64,000 bases of DNA from Algorimicrobium sediminis (GTDB lineage: Bacteria; Bacteroidota; Bacteroidia; Flavobacteriales; Flavobacteriaceae), in NCBI RefSeq assembly GCF_042684585.1, contig NZ_JBHULS010000002.1:62001-126000 (forward strand), written 5' to 3'. Position 1 is the first letter of the stretch. Every line of letters begins with the position of its first letter. Below, in pieces: positions 34,512-43,571 of this stretch. The notes below the pieces were generated by a model. It ran no database searches and was not told where the DNA came from. It saw only the letters and a program-made list of their open reading frames with translations. Made by a program: the position numbers and the translations under genes.

Positions 34512-35258
34512 TTATTCAATCTCAAATAAAATAGGTTTACTAGGCGTCGCATCGTTTTGAAAAGGTGCTATTTGTAAATTTAAAAAATAGGTCCCATCTG
34601 CCACGGCATTTGGCACAAAAATAAATTCGGTTATGGTGGCATCCATTCGTTTTTTTCCGGCTGTATTCCAAAAAGCCCGATGTGCCAAAAGTAAGCCATC
34701 GTCTTTTTCTTTATCTATACTTGGCAAATCTATTAGTAGGTGTTTAACGCCTTTTTCACGTAAGTAAATGGCGGCGTCTTCCAATAAATAAGGCGGATTG
34801 GTATTGGAATATTGTTGGTTAAGTTTATCGGTTGTGTTTGGAATGGTGCGCAAAACAACCGCTTCTCGCTTTTTATTTCCCAGCGCAAACCGAATCTGTT
34901 TTTTAGAAATAACAAAGTCACCTTTTAGTTTTTCTGGTGCTACAGTAATTAATTCTGCCAAGAAAAAAAACTGGGTTAAACTGTTATTAACAGCGTGTAC
35001 TTTTTTAGTAATGTGCCCTACACACTCGGTATGTGTGCCGTGCGCATGTGGGTTAAAGGTTATGGTGTTAAAATTAATATCTGCGCCTTGCGCAACGCTT
35101 GCTACCCAATCGCCATCTTGTACCGGCTCAATTTTTGGCGGCCCTTGATACCAAGCATTAACGTTGGTTGAGGCGGCTCTAAGCGGTATAGAAATATCGA
35201 TGGGTTTGGTTAAATTTATTTTATATTTTTTAGAATTAGTTTCTATAGTGGCTATCAT
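34512..35258 (-). CDS. Cyclase-family (kynurenine formamidase-like) hydrolase
   Basis: 248-residue metal-dependent hydrolase of the cyclase fold. The motif HAHGTHTECVGHI matches the family's HxGTHxDxPxH metal-binding signature. The family contains kynurenine formamidase and isatin hydrolase. No other tryptophan-degradation gene is adjacent, so the substrate is open. No signal peptide, so cytosolic. It lies between hemW and the MmcQ gene on the same strand but with gaps that suggest separate units. Confidence 0.83.
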   Translation of the reverse strand: MIATIETNSKKYKINLTKPIDISIPLRAASTNVNAWYQGPPKIEPVQDGDWVASVAQGADINFNTITFNPHAHGTHTECVGHITKKVHAVNNSLTQFFFLAELITVAPEKLKGDFVISKKQIRFALGNKKREAVVLRTIPNTTDKLNQQYSNTNPPYLLEDAAIYLREKGVKHLLIDLPSIDKEKDDGLLLAHRAFWNTAGKKRMDATITEFIFVPNAVADGTYFLNLQIAPFQNDATPSKPILFEIE

Positions 35259-35329
35259 ATTTGTTAGTTATTTGCTTGGTTACATCCCTAAGAAACGTAA
35301 AAGTACCCAGAATTACAAAATGCCTTTAG

Positions 35330-36475
35330 TTAATTTAACAGAAATAAATCGGATGCAATTCCATCGCTTAAAAACAAGCCTTCTTTAGTTACTAACAAGG
35401 TGTTATTTTGGATATACAACAGTTTATTTTGAATGTGTTTTTCTGCAAGCTTTAAAAGCAAATCTTTGTAATGTGCACCAAAATCCTTTTCAATATCGTT
35501 TAAAGACACGCCCCAGATTGTTCGCAAACCTGTCATAATTCGCTCATTATACTGGTCGGTTTTAGACAAAACCTCCCACTCTATTGGTAATGTATTGGCT
35601 GCCAAAGCCTTTATGTATTTGGTATTATTTCTTACATTCCAACCGCGCTGCTTGCCATTAAACGAATGTGCCGACGGCCCAATACCCAAATAATGCTTGC
35701 CTTGCCAATATGCCGTGTTGTTTTGACTAAAGTAGTCCGGTTTACCAAAATTAGACAGTTCGTAATTTACAAAGCCCTGTTTTGTTAAAACATTTACTAA
35801 TATTTGAAATTGCTGCTCTGCCAAAGCATCATCTACAGGACTAATAAGGCCTTTTTCAATGAAACTGGACAAGGCTGTTTTGGGTTCTACGGTAAGCGCA
35901 TAGCTAGAAATATGGGGCACTTTAAAGGCTAGTGCGGTTTCTATATTTTTAAGCCATTGGGTGTTGGTGGCACCCGGAATGCCATAAATTAAATCGACAG
36001 ACACATTATTAAAATATTTGGTAGCCTCCTCCAGCGCTATTTTGGCCTCTGCGGCGTTATGCGCACGGTTCATAAGTTTTAAATCGGATTCAAAAAAGGA
36101 CTGCACACCAATGGACAATCTATTAATTCCTATATTTTTATAGGATTCGAAAATAGTTTTAGAATTTTTTTGAACCGAAATTAAATCGTCTGGATTGGCT
36201 TCCAAAGTAATTTCTGGGTTATTAGAAACCTGATAATTAGCATACACTGCTTTAATAATTTGTTCCAATTCTGCCAAGCTTAACATACTGGGTGTACCGC
36301 CCCCAAAATAAATTGTGTTTACCTGGGTGTTTAAAAAAGCATCTTTGCGCAACTGCAATTCGGTAACCAAGGCCTGAACAAGCTCTGATTTTTTTTTCAG
36401 AGAAGTTGAAAAATGAAAATCGCAGTAATAACAAGCCTGTTTACAAAACGGTATATGAATATAAATACCAGCCAT
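35330..36475 (-). CDS. hemW: Heme chaperone HemW (radical SAM)
   Basis: 381-residue radical-SAM protein with the three-cysteine cluster motif in PFCKQACYYCDFHF (CxxxCxxC), the SAM-contacting FGGGTPSML, and a HemW C-terminal domain. It has the HemW marker in the form QNNTAYWQGKHYLGIGPSAHS, where coproporphyrinogen oxidase HemN differs, and it lacks the N-terminal HemN extension. So it should insert heme into proteins and not act in heme synthesis; annotation pipelines often mislabel it as HemN. Confidence 0.9.
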   Translation of the reverse strand: MAGIYIHIPFCKQACYYCDFHFSTSLKKKSELVQALVTELQLRKDAFLNTQVNTIYFGGGTPSMLSLAELEQIIKAVYANYQVSNNPEITLEANPDDLISVQKNSKTIFESYKNIGINRLSIGVQSFFESDLKLMNRAHNAAEAKIALEEATKYFNNVSVDLIYGIPGATNTQWLKNIETALAFKVPHISSYALTVEPKTALSSFIEKGLISPVDDALAEQQFQILVNVLTKQGFVNYELSNFGKPDYFSQNNTAYWQGKHYLGIGPSAHSFNGKQRGWNVRNNTKYIKALAANTLPIEWEVLSKTDQYNERIMTGLRTIWGVSLNDIEKDFGAHYKDLLLKLAEKHIQNKLLYIQNNTLLVTKEGLFLSDGIASDLFLLN

Positions 36476-36544
36476 TTTTCCTGATTTTAGTTATTAGGTT
36501 TTTACGTTACCCTTTTGGTTAGTTAGGTGTTTTTTTAGTGCCAC

Positions 36545-37102
36545 TTATTCCTTTTTTATTCGGCTGGCATTTTGTTTAACAAAACTATCCCACCCAGAAT
36601 AGCTTTTTCCTATAGCAACGCGCCCATCGTTATAAAAATGACAAACAGCTGCGGCCAGACCGTCCATAGAATCTAAATTTTTAGGCAGTGTTTTTAGGCC
36701 TAAAACACCTTGAAGCATCCTAGCCACTTGCTCCTTACTGGCGTTTCCATTTCCAGTAATAGCCATTTTAATTTTTTTGGGGGCGTATTCAGTAATTGGA
36801 ATTTCACGGCTTAAACCGGCTGCCATAGCAACCCCTTGTGCCCGACCTAATTTAAGCATACTTTGCACGTTTTTTCCATAAAAAGGCGCCTCAATAGCAA
36901 TTTCGTCTGGATGATGTGTTTCAATAAGCTCTATGGTGCGCTCAAAAATAAGTTTAAGTTTTAAGTAATGATCGTCGTATTTTTTTAAATCTAGCTCATT
37001 AAGCTGCATAAAAACCATGGTTTTACCCACCACCTTTATTAGTCCAAAACCCATTATTGTTGTCCCCGGATCAATACCTAATATTATTTTTTCTTTCTTC
37101 AT
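36545..37102 (-). CDS. ruvC: Holliday junction resolvase RuvC
   Basis: 185-residue endonuclease that cuts four-way junctions in recombination repair. Catalytic acidic residues are in the proper places: D in LGIDPGTTIMGFG near the start, E in EIAIEAPFYGKN, and D in SMDGLAAAVCH near residue 147. The start codon overlaps the stop of the upstream outer-membrane protein gene (TAATG). ruvA and ruvB are not in the window. Confidence 0.95.
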   Translation of the reverse strand: MKKEKIILGIDPGTTIMGFGLIKVVGKTMVFMQLNELDLKKYDDHYLKLKLIFERTIELIETHHPDEIAIEAPFYGKNVQSMLKLGRAQGVAMAAGLSREIPITEYAPKKIKMAITGNGNASKEQVARMLQGVLGLKTLPKNLDSMDGLAAAVCHFYNDGRVAIGKSYSGWDSFVKQNASRIKKE

Positions 37103-37740
37103 TAATCACAATAATAGCAACCACTTAATGATACCGAAAGACCTACCGTTGCTGTAAATAGATTTCCATTAAACGATCCAAAACCACTAGAAACAGGTTT
37201 AAAATCTGAACTAAAACCGTAAACATATGCCACATCTATTAACACAGAAAGGGTTCTTGATAGGGTATAGTGTGCTTCCAATCCCGCCATAGCATTTACA
37301 AACGCGGTGTTATTTTCAGAAAAACCACTTAGTGGTTTCACCATAGAAAATCCTGGTCCCGCATGCGCCACAAGCCCAACAGAGGCTGGTAAAAAAGTAG
37401 CTACCGGCGATAAATCGTAAACAAATTGTGCGTTTATTCTGGAATAATTAATTTTAAAATATGGCGCGTCCGATGCGTGATTTAATCTGTTAAAACCATA
37501 ATCTAGTTTTACGCCGTACTGTGGTTTAAACATGCGCTGCACACCAAGTTGTATGGTTGGAAAATTTAATGTTTCACCTTCAAAACCTGGTACAAAACCA
37601 CTAGCATTTGGACTATTTACGCCGAGTAAAAATTGTGCTTTCCAACGGCTAGCTTCGCTTTGCGCATAGCTATTGGTTAGTAAAAACATCCAGAAACTTA
37701 CTAGCACCAACCACTTAAATGGCTTACCTGTTATGAGCAT
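37102..37740 (-). CDS. Predicted outer-membrane beta-barrel protein
   Basis: 212 residues with a signal peptide (cleavage after SYAQ) and alternating hydrophobic strands resembling an OmpA-like eight-stranded barrel: repeated 'YGFNRLNHASDAPYFKINYSRINAQFVYDL', 'LEAHYTLSRTLSVLIDVAYVYGFSS' and the last strand LFTATVGLSVSLSG. The C-terminus ends in CYYCD, odd for a barrel that normally closes in an aromatic residue. It overlaps ruvC by 1 bp but function is unrelated. No family name can be given. Confidence 0.7.
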   Translation of the reverse strand: MLITGKPFKWLVLVSFWMFLLTNSYAQSEASRWKAQFLLGVNSPNASGFVPGFEGETLNFPTIQLGVQRMFKPQYGVKLDYGFNRLNHASDAPYFKINYSRINAQFVYDLSPVATFLPASVGLVAHAGPGFSMVKPLSGFSENNTAFVNAMAGLEAHYTLSRTLSVLIDVAYVYGFSSDFKPVSSGFGSFNGNLFTATVGLSVSLSGCYYCD

Positions 37741-37796
37741 AATAGTTTTATGTTTTAATTTGTACTTTAACCTTTTACCGGTATCCTATTAATTGT

Positions 37797-38753
37797 ATGT
37801 TACAAAACATTTCACACAAAACTAAACAATTCTTTTTTGTACTCGTTAAAATAGGGGTGGTAGTAGCTGCTTTTTATTTTATTTATAACAAACTTACCAA
37901 AGACCCGGATTTAGATTTTTATCATTTTTTGGACTTGGTGATACAATCCAACTTAATTACCTTAAAAACGTGCAGCGTGTTATTGGTATTAACCTGCTTA
38001 AACTGGTATCTGGAAATAATGAAATGGCGCGTCCTTGTTACTACTTTAGCACCAATTTCGTTTTACAAAGCCGCAGAGCAATGTTTAAGTGCCTTAACAG
38101 CTTCCTTGTTTACACCTAATCGGGTTGGCGAATATGGTGTTAAAGCCCTGTATTATAAAGCCAGTAAGCGGAAGCAAATTGTGGCTTTAAACCTAATAGG
38201 AAACAGCTTACAAATGGCCGTAACCATTGGTTTTGGTTGCTTTGGGCTATCTGTATTTGTAAGATCATTTAACACCAAATTAGCCACCGTTAATATTAGT
38301 ATCTTTTTGTTAGGCACTTTATTTTTTGGCCTAACCTTACTTTTTATTGTATACAAATTGAAAAACAAGTGGTTATTTTTAGATACAACTCTGGGGTACT
38401 TTAAAAATATTCCCTGCAAAACATATGCTTTGGCTTTCTTATTTTCGGTAGTGCGGTATGGTATTTTTTCGTTTCAGTTTTACTTTGTTTTAGCCCTTTT
38501 TAACAACGCTATAACCTTTTACCAAGCCTTTATAGGCATTACGAGTATGTATTTACTAGTGTCTATAATACCTAGTATTGTTATTTTTGATGTTCTGGTA
38601 AAAACCAGTGTAGCCATTTATATTTTTCAATTTTTAGATATAAGCAGTGTTTCGGTTTTAAGTACGGTTACGGTTATGTGGCTATTAAATTTTGTGTTTC
38701 CAAGTATTTTTGGTAGTATCTTTGTTTTAAAGCTCCCACTACCTAAATCTTAA
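37797..38753 (+). CDS. Lysylphosphatidylglycerol synthase-TM / flippase-like membrane protein
   Basis: 318 residues with about eight hydrophobic helices. The pattern LEIMKWRVLV...AAEQCLSALTASLFTPNRVGEYGVKALYYK matches the UPF0104/AglD/YbhN group (the membrane half of MprF without its catalytic domain). Studied members move or modify lipid-linked sugars or aminoacyl lipids. The following GT2 gene starts 2 bp after it, so the pair probably acts on a glycolipid or envelope sugar. Confidence 0.82.
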   Translation: MLQNISHKTKQFFFVLVKIGVVVAAFYFIYNKLTKDPDLDFYHFLDLVIQSNLITLKTCSVLLVLTCLNWYLEIMKWRVLVTTLAPISFYKAAEQCLSALTASLFTPNRVGEYGVKALYYKASKRKQIVALNLIGNSLQMAVTIGFGCFGLSVFVRSFNTKLATVNISIFLLGTLFFGLTLLFIVYKLKNKWLFLDTTLGYFKNIPCKTYALAFLFSVVRYGIFSFQFYFVLALFNNAITFYQAFIGITSMYLLVSIIPSIVIFDVLVKTSVAIYIFQFLDISSVSVLSTVTVMWLLNFVFPSIFGSIFVLKLPLPKS

Positions 38754-38755
38754 CT

Positions 38756-39883
38756 ATGGTCTTTATATTAACCATTTATATTACTCTAGTATACGCTATT
38801 TTAATAGCATCGTTTGTTTATGGCTTTATAAAAGTACCCCATTTTAAGCTTAAAGCTACAAAACCTAAAACAGGTTTTTCCGTAATTGTGCCCTTTAGAA
38901 ATGAAGAAGCCAACCTACCGCATTTTTTAAAATCGGTTAAAGAATTAGCATATCCCAAACATTTATTTGAAATTATTTTGGTGAATGATGCTTCAAGCGA
39001 CAAATCTGCTGCCATTATTAATACCTTTATTGAAAATGGTTTGCACCATGTAAGCATGACCCAAAACACTCAAAAAAGTACTTCGCCAAAAAAAGAAGCC
39101 ATATCGAAAGGTATAAAAAGCGCACAATACGATTGGATTATTACCACCGACGCCGATTGCCTATTGCCTAAATTGTGGTTACAATGTTACGATGCGTTTA
39201 TACAACAAACCAACTACAAACTTATAGCCGCTCCGGTAAATTATTTTGATGTAACCTCTTTTCTAGACCGTTTTCAAACTATGGATCTTTTAAGCTTAAT
39301 TGGTACTAGCATAGGCGGGTTTGGCCTAGGCGATCCGTTTTTAGCCAATGGCGCCAATTTAGCCTATCAAAAAAAGCTGTTTACCGCCTTGTCTGGGTTT
39401 GAAGGCTCTACCAAAATTGCCAGTGGCGATGATGTTTTTTTCTTACAAAAGGTGGTAAAAAATAATTCTGGCGATGTTGGTTATTTAAAAACCATACAGG
39501 CCACCGTTGAAACAAAAGCAGAGCCCAATTGGCAAAACTTGATATCGCAAAGACTGCGCTGGATGGCAAAATCTACACACTACACCAGCTGTTTTGCCAT
39601 AGTATCTGGCATTATTGTAGCACTAATGAATTTGGTTTTACTTCTTTTAATTCCATTAACTATACTCGGACATTTAAGTTTACAAAGCTTTTTGTTTGTT
39701 GTTTTAACCAAGTTTATAGCCGATTTCATCCTGATATTTAAAACCAGTAGGCTGCTACAACAAGAATCTGTGTTACCTGCCTTTGTAGTTGCTAGTGTAC
39801 TGTATCCTGTTTTTAGTATTTTTATTGTGGTTTTGTCGTTTTTTAGCAGCTACACCTGGAAAGGAAGGACTTTTAAGAAATAA
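38756..39883 (+). CDS. Membrane-bound family 2 glycosyltransferase
   Basis: 375 residues: an N-terminal membrane helix, a GT2 domain (SVIVPFRNEEANLPHFLKSV, VNDASSDKSAAI, TTDADCLLP) with the acceptor motif QRLRWMAKS, and three C-terminal helices. The QxxRW motif and the helices place it with processive membrane glycosyltransferases related to BcsA/HasA, although stand-alone lipid glycosyltransferases also look like this. Donor and acceptor are unknown. It is 2 bp from the flippase-like gene. Confidence 0.88.
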   Translation: MVFILTIYITLVYAILIASFVYGFIKVPHFKLKATKPKTGFSVIVPFRNEEANLPHFLKSVKELAYPKHLFEIILVNDASSDKSAAIINTFIENGLHHVSMTQNTQKSTSPKKEAISKGIKSAQYDWIITTDADCLLPKLWLQCYDAFIQQTNYKLIAAPVNYFDVTSFLDRFQTMDLLSLIGTSIGGFGLGDPFLANGANLAYQKKLFTALSGFEGSTKIASGDDVFFLQKVVKNNSGDVGYLKTIQATVETKAEPNWQNLISQRLRWMAKSTHYTSCFAIVSGIIVALMNLVLLLLIPLTILGHLSLQSFLFVVLTKFIADFILIFKTSRLLQQESVLPAFVVASVLYPVFSIFIVVLSFFSSYTWKGRTFKK

Positions 39884-39948
39884 CTCCGTTATTTTAAAAA
39901 CTTGTTATTATTTTTTTAGCTTTACAGCACTTCGTAATTTATATTTTG

Positions 39949-40824
39949 ATGAAAAAAGCCTGCTTGCTCCTTTTACTTTTAGTGTTTAGCCTAAAAAGTG
40001 TTGCTCAAGAAACTTACAAGGTAAACAACGAAACAATTACCTTAACTACCGCTATTAGTGGTAATTTAGATTTACTCTGGACCATAGATGAAAAAAAATA
40101 CAGGTATTTTGTTAGAACTGAAGATGGACACATACAAGAACTAAAAAACACCAAAAATGCGGAAACCAAAAAATATCAAGAGGAATACAAAACGCTTTTG
40201 CATAATTTAACAGCCGATTATGGTGTACCAACCAATAAAGTTAAATTAACCTTAAGCAGCTTAAAACTTTTTTTTAACACCTATAATGCCACAACCAATT
40301 TAAATTACGATTTTGAAGCGCGGGCCAAATTGCAAAGTAGGTTAGGTATTTTTGGCGGTATTACCAACCAACCACTTGTAGCAAACCCAAACAATGCCGG
40401 TGTACCGTTTTTTGGATTGGATTTCGAATTTTTTGAAACCAATAAACTACCAAAACACGCGTTATTTTTTCATATTAGACACGCACTGGAGGTTCAAGAT
40501 TTTAAATACACAGCCACGCAAATGGCTATTGGATACCGTTACCGCTTTATAAATAAAGAGCGCTTTAATGTGTATGGTAATTTAAAACTGGTAACCTACA
40601 ATTTTGGGAGCAGCACCCTTACCTCCAGCCTGCCAAATGGCAGCACTTACAAAGAATCTTTTTCCAACATAGATGTGCCTTTTATAATGGGGTTAGGCGC
40701 CGATTTTAAAATTACTAAAAACGGCTATATAACAGTTGCCTACCACGATATTTACGCGCTATTTACAGATAATAGTAACAACTTTCCAATGGATTATGCA
40801 ATGGGCTTTAAATGGAATTTATAG
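39949..40824 (+). CDS. Exported protein with C-terminal beta-barrel-like half
   Basis: 291 residues with a signal peptide (MKKACLLLLLLVFSLKSVAQ). The first 90 residues are charged and soluble (YKVNNETITLTTA...); the remainder alternates as in outer-membrane barrels (LGIFGGITNQPLV, MAIGYRYRFINKERFNVYGNLKLVTYNF, YITVAYHDIYALF) and closes with MGFKWNL. An upstream TTG start was rejected. It may belong with the preceding envelope genes. No known family recognised. Confidence 0.7.
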   Translation: MKKACLLLLLLVFSLKSVAQETYKVNNETITLTTAISGNLDLLWTIDEKKYRYFVRTEDGHIQELKNTKNAETKKYQEEYKTLLHNLTADYGVPTNKVKLTLSSLKLFFNTYNATTNLNYDFEARAKLQSRLGIFGGITNQPLVANPNNAGVPFFGLDFEFFETNKLPKHALFFHIRHALEVQDFKYTATQMAIGYRYRFINKERFNVYGNLKLVTYNFGSSTLTSSLPNGSTYKESFSNIDVPFIMGLGADFKITKNGYITVAYHDIYALFTDNSNNFPMDYAMGFKWNL

Positions 40825-40835
40825 CCTTGTTTTAA

Positions 40836-41312
40836 CTAATTAGCCTGAATAATTACCGGCAACCTGAATGCCGTTTTAACTTGTTGGCTGCGCCTAATGG
40901 CTGGGAAAATTTTAGGCAGAGAATCTACACTTTTTGCAAGTAATTCCTGTATGTTTGGAATTTCTTTACGCGTAACACTATCTGCTTCAACGGTTAAAAG
41001 GGTAAGAACACCTTCTTTAGAAATTTCAAAATTCATATAAACCGTATCGGTAATACTTTGACTTACCACCAAGCTATTTTGCTGTAATTTTTGAGTAATA
41101 ATTTGAGTTAACGTGTTCTGAAAACATCTTTTTTTAGCTTCTTTGGTAGCATTTTCATTGCAACTTTCAAACATCGGATACTCGTCTACGTCATTCCAGT
41201 TAAACGTAAGAAGTTCATTTTCTAGAATATCCTCTGAGGTTGTTTTTTTAGCATCAAAATAATTACAAGAAGTAACTACTAAACATATTAACAAAAAATA
41301 TAGCTGTTTCAT
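40836..41312 (-). CDS. Lipoprotein with TonB-C-terminal-like domain
   Basis: 158-residue lipoprotein (MKQLYFLLICLVVTSC, Cys16). The mature part, with DEYPMFESCNENATKEAKKRCFQNTLTQIITQKL and then VYMNFEISKEGVLTLLTVEADS, is a diverged TonB C-terminal-type domain and closely parallels the C-terminal tail of the neighbouring M56 protein. The two probably derive from one another or serve one envelope-sensing system. Confidence 0.7.
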   Translation of the reverse strand: MKQLYFLLICLVVTSCNYFDAKKTTSEDILENELLTFNWNDVDEYPMFESCNENATKEAKKRCFQNTLTQIITQKLQQNSLVVSQSITDTVYMNFEISKEGVLTLLTVEADSVTRKEIPNIQELLAKSVDSLPKIFPAIRRSQQVKTAFRLPVIIQAN

Positions 41313-41550
41313 AGGCCCTTATTAGCCCGAAAAATACGATAATTTTACATTTTATCCCATAGCTTATTGGTTATGTCTGCCAAAATAAAGTCAGTAGAAA
41401 AAAAGCAACAGTATGCGCCGTTTGTTACCCCAAAAAAGCGCTTACTGTACATCTATTTACATACTCCGCTTTTAGGGAGGCCGGATTTCCTTTTTTATTA
41501 AATCATTTTAAAACAGGTTTGCCAAAAAAGGGCAAACGAATTGCCACCAC

Positions 41551-42966
41551 TTAATTTTGAAGCTTTATTGGGAGAAAATACGGCACGGTAACTGGTTTAT
41601 TTTGATGTTGGCCTGGTATAAAATCTGGTAGCAAACTTATAACCCGTTTCGCTTCGGCTTCTAATTCTGGATGTGGCGCTCTAGCCTTAATGCCGGAAAC
41701 CTTTCCATCTGCATTAATTTTAAAAAACACACGCACTTGAGCCACACCCGTAATATTTAAATTGCTCATTAAATCCTTGTTAAAATTATTGGTAACAAAA
41801 GCGGTTAATTTTTGAGCCATACATGGCTTCTGATCCTCTTTTGATAAGGTTTCGCAGCCAACAAAAGTAGGCGCTTTATCTACAAGATTAACAGGCATTT
41901 CGGCAAAATCCGCTCCTTCGGTTTCGGTAATTTCTTCCACAGCTCTCACCGTAGTGTTTTTTAACAAACTTTGTAAGGCTTCTTTGTGTGTTTCTGTTAA
42001 TTCGCCTTCTGCTTCAATTGCGTTTTTTAGCATATCAATTTGCTCTTGAATGCTTACTTTTTCTGTGGCCTCCGTAATAAGGTTAGGTTGCGTGGTATCT
42101 GTAGAACAGGATGCGTACAACAACATTCCAAATACCATTGGAATTACTAGACCATACTTTACTAACTGTACTTGTTTGGATTTTGTTTTTTGTAACATAA
42201 TAATACGTTTTTTAATTACTGATTGTTTAAAAAATGGATTGACAAACGACACCTGATCTGTATCGAAAATTTGGGCCAATAAGGTTGCACAGTACTGCTT
42301 TTTGTTATCCTTTACGGCTTTAGAGTCGGCTATAAATTCATGTAAATCGACCATTCTACGCTGATACGTATATACAAAGGGATTAAACCAAAATACGATT
42401 CGCAAAATTTCGAATAACAATAAGTCCCAGGTATGCTTTTGGTTTACATGAACTAGCTCATGCGCTATAATTTGTTCGCGATGGGTACCTTTTAGGTTTT
42501 CGCCTAAAAATATGTAGTTAAAAAAAGAAAACGCGACGCTACTGTTTAGCACGTTAACAACATACACAGCGTCTTGTTTATGCTTTGGATTTTGATGAAT
42601 AAGTTTTATAATTTTAAATAAGCGCAGGCAAAAAAATGCTGCAGATAGCACACTTCCAATTATTAAAACTAATAACAGGTAACCTAAAGAACTGTGTGAT
42701 GTGCTACTACCTGTAATCACCACCTCTTGGAGGAAAATTGTATTAGGTGTTTGAGACAGTAAGGGCGGTAAATTAAGTACAAATTCTTTTGAAATAACTT
42801 CTTTAAACACAGCCACCTTAATAAAAGGCAAAACAACTGAAAGCAGCGCAGTAGCTAACAAAAAAACCCGATTCCAATTAAAAAAAGTTTCCCGTTTTAA
42901 AAACACATCATACAAGCACAAAAAGATTACCTGACATGCCAAAACTTGAATAATATAATGTATCAT
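41551..42966 (-). CDS. BlaR1-type M56 metallopeptidase with TonB-like tail
   Basis: 471-residue membrane sensor protease. The N-terminal part has about four helices with the zinc site HELVH (EQIIAHELVHVNQKH) and a second Glu in LHEFIADS; then comes a further helix and, in place of the penicillin-binding domain of true BlaR1, a periplasmic TonB-C-like domain (FVGCETLSKEDQKPCMAQKLTAFV...ARAPHPELEAEA). So it senses something other than a beta-lactam directly, perhaps envelope state. Overlaps blaI by 4 bp and would cleave or inactivate that repressor. Confidence 0.87.
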   Translation of the reverse strand: MIHYIIQVLACQVIFLCLYDVFLKRETFFNWNRVFLLATALLSVVLPFIKVAVFKEVISKEFVLNLPPLLSQTPNTIFLQEVVITGSSTSHSSLGYLLLVLIIGSVLSAAFFCLRLFKIIKLIHQNPKHKQDAVYVVNVLNSSVAFSFFNYIFLGENLKGTHREQIIAHELVHVNQKHTWDLLLFEILRIVFWFNPFVYTYQRRMVDLHEFIADSKAVKDNKKQYCATLLAQIFDTDQVSFVNPFFKQSVIKKRIIMLQKTKSKQVQLVKYGLVIPMVFGMLLYASCSTDTTQPNLITEATEKVSIQEQIDMLKNAIEAEGELTETHKEALQSLLKNTTVRAVEEITETEGADFAEMPVNLVDKAPTFVGCETLSKEDQKPCMAQKLTAFVTNNFNKDLMSNLNITGVAQVRVFFKINADGKVSGIKARAPHPELEAEAKRVISLLPDFIPGQHQNKPVTVPYFLPIKLQN

Positions 42967-43337
42967 GATTTTTCATCTTTATGTATCTCATTTACAAGAG
43001 ATTCCAATTCTGTTAAGCTAATATCGTTTTGCTTCACAAAAAAAGACACCATACTTTTAAAGGAGCCTTGAAAGTAATTATTTACCAAGGAGTTGATACT
43101 GTCGTTGCTGTAATCTTGTTTTTTAATCACAGGAAAATACACATGCCCTTTGCCTTTTTTTTCATAGTCTACAAAGCCTTTGGTTTCTAATATTCGCACT
43201 ATTGTAGATACGGTATTATAAGCTGGCTTTGGGTCTGGAAGTTGTTTAATTATATTTTTAACAGGTGCTTTTTCAAGTTGCCACAACACCTGCATAATTT
43301 CCTCCTCTGCTCTGGTTAACTGTTTTTTCTGACTCAT
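42963..43337 (-). CDS. BlaI/MecI/CopY-family repressor
   Basis: 124-residue winged-helix repressor with the family sequence LTRAEEEIMQVLWQLEKAPVKNIIKQLPDPKPAYNTVSTIVRILETKGFVDYEKKGKGHVYFPV and a C-terminal dimerisation helix. The M56 protease gene overlaps its end. It probably represses its own operon through the three ACTAA-N4-TTAGT sites 130-190 bp upstream, being cleaved by the protease on a signal. Confidence 0.92.
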   Translation of the reverse strand: MSQKKQLTRAEEEIMQVLWQLEKAPVKNIIKQLPDPKPAYNTVSTIVRILETKGFVDYEKKGKGHVYFPVIKKQDYSNDSINSLVNNYFQGSFKSMVSFFVKQNDISLTELESLVNEIHKDEKS

Positions 43338-43464
43338 GGTTTTTCTCGTTTATAGGTTACTGGTAGCTATGCAGTTCATGGTTTAGATAGCGATAATTTG
43401 AACTCGCTTTAAGCGCTGTTTAAAACCCTAATAAGATTATTAGGTTCCACATAGAAACCATTCA

Positions 43465-43522
43465 ACTAAAACATTAGTTACACAAATATAACTAAAAAAT
43501 TAGTTTAAACTAATTTTTTAGT
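43465..43522. promoter_or_regulatory. Triple ACTAA-N4-TTAGT operator
   Basis: Three 14-bp dyads of identical form: 43465-43478, 43491-43504 and 43509-43522. The last two lie in a perfect 40-bp palindrome (43487-43526). This is in the divergent spacer between the BlaI-type gene and the DUF456 gene; the -7 box of the repressor gene lies between sites 1 and 2. Two- and three-dyad arrangements are typical of BlaI/MecI operators, although the core differs from the TACA/TGTA core of staphylococcal ones. Confidence 0.75.
43483..43490 (-). promoter_or_regulatory. Promoter -7 box of BlaI-M56 operon
   Basis: The minus strand reads TATATTTG (TAnnTTTG). It lies between operator sites 1 and 2, so bound repressor would cover both start point and -33 region. 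The leader before the repressor ATG would be about 140 bases. Confidence 0.55.
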
Positions 43523-43571
43523 TATAAATTAATAATATTCTTTACCTATATTCGTGTTTAAAATTTAATGT

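Noticed and set aside
35330..36475. Coproporphyrinogen oxidase HemN
   Set aside because: Lacks the HemN N-terminal extension; length and C-terminal motif fit HemW.
41551..43337. Beta-lactam resistance operon
   Set aside because: The M56 protein lacks a penicillin-binding domain and no beta-lactamase gene is nearby.
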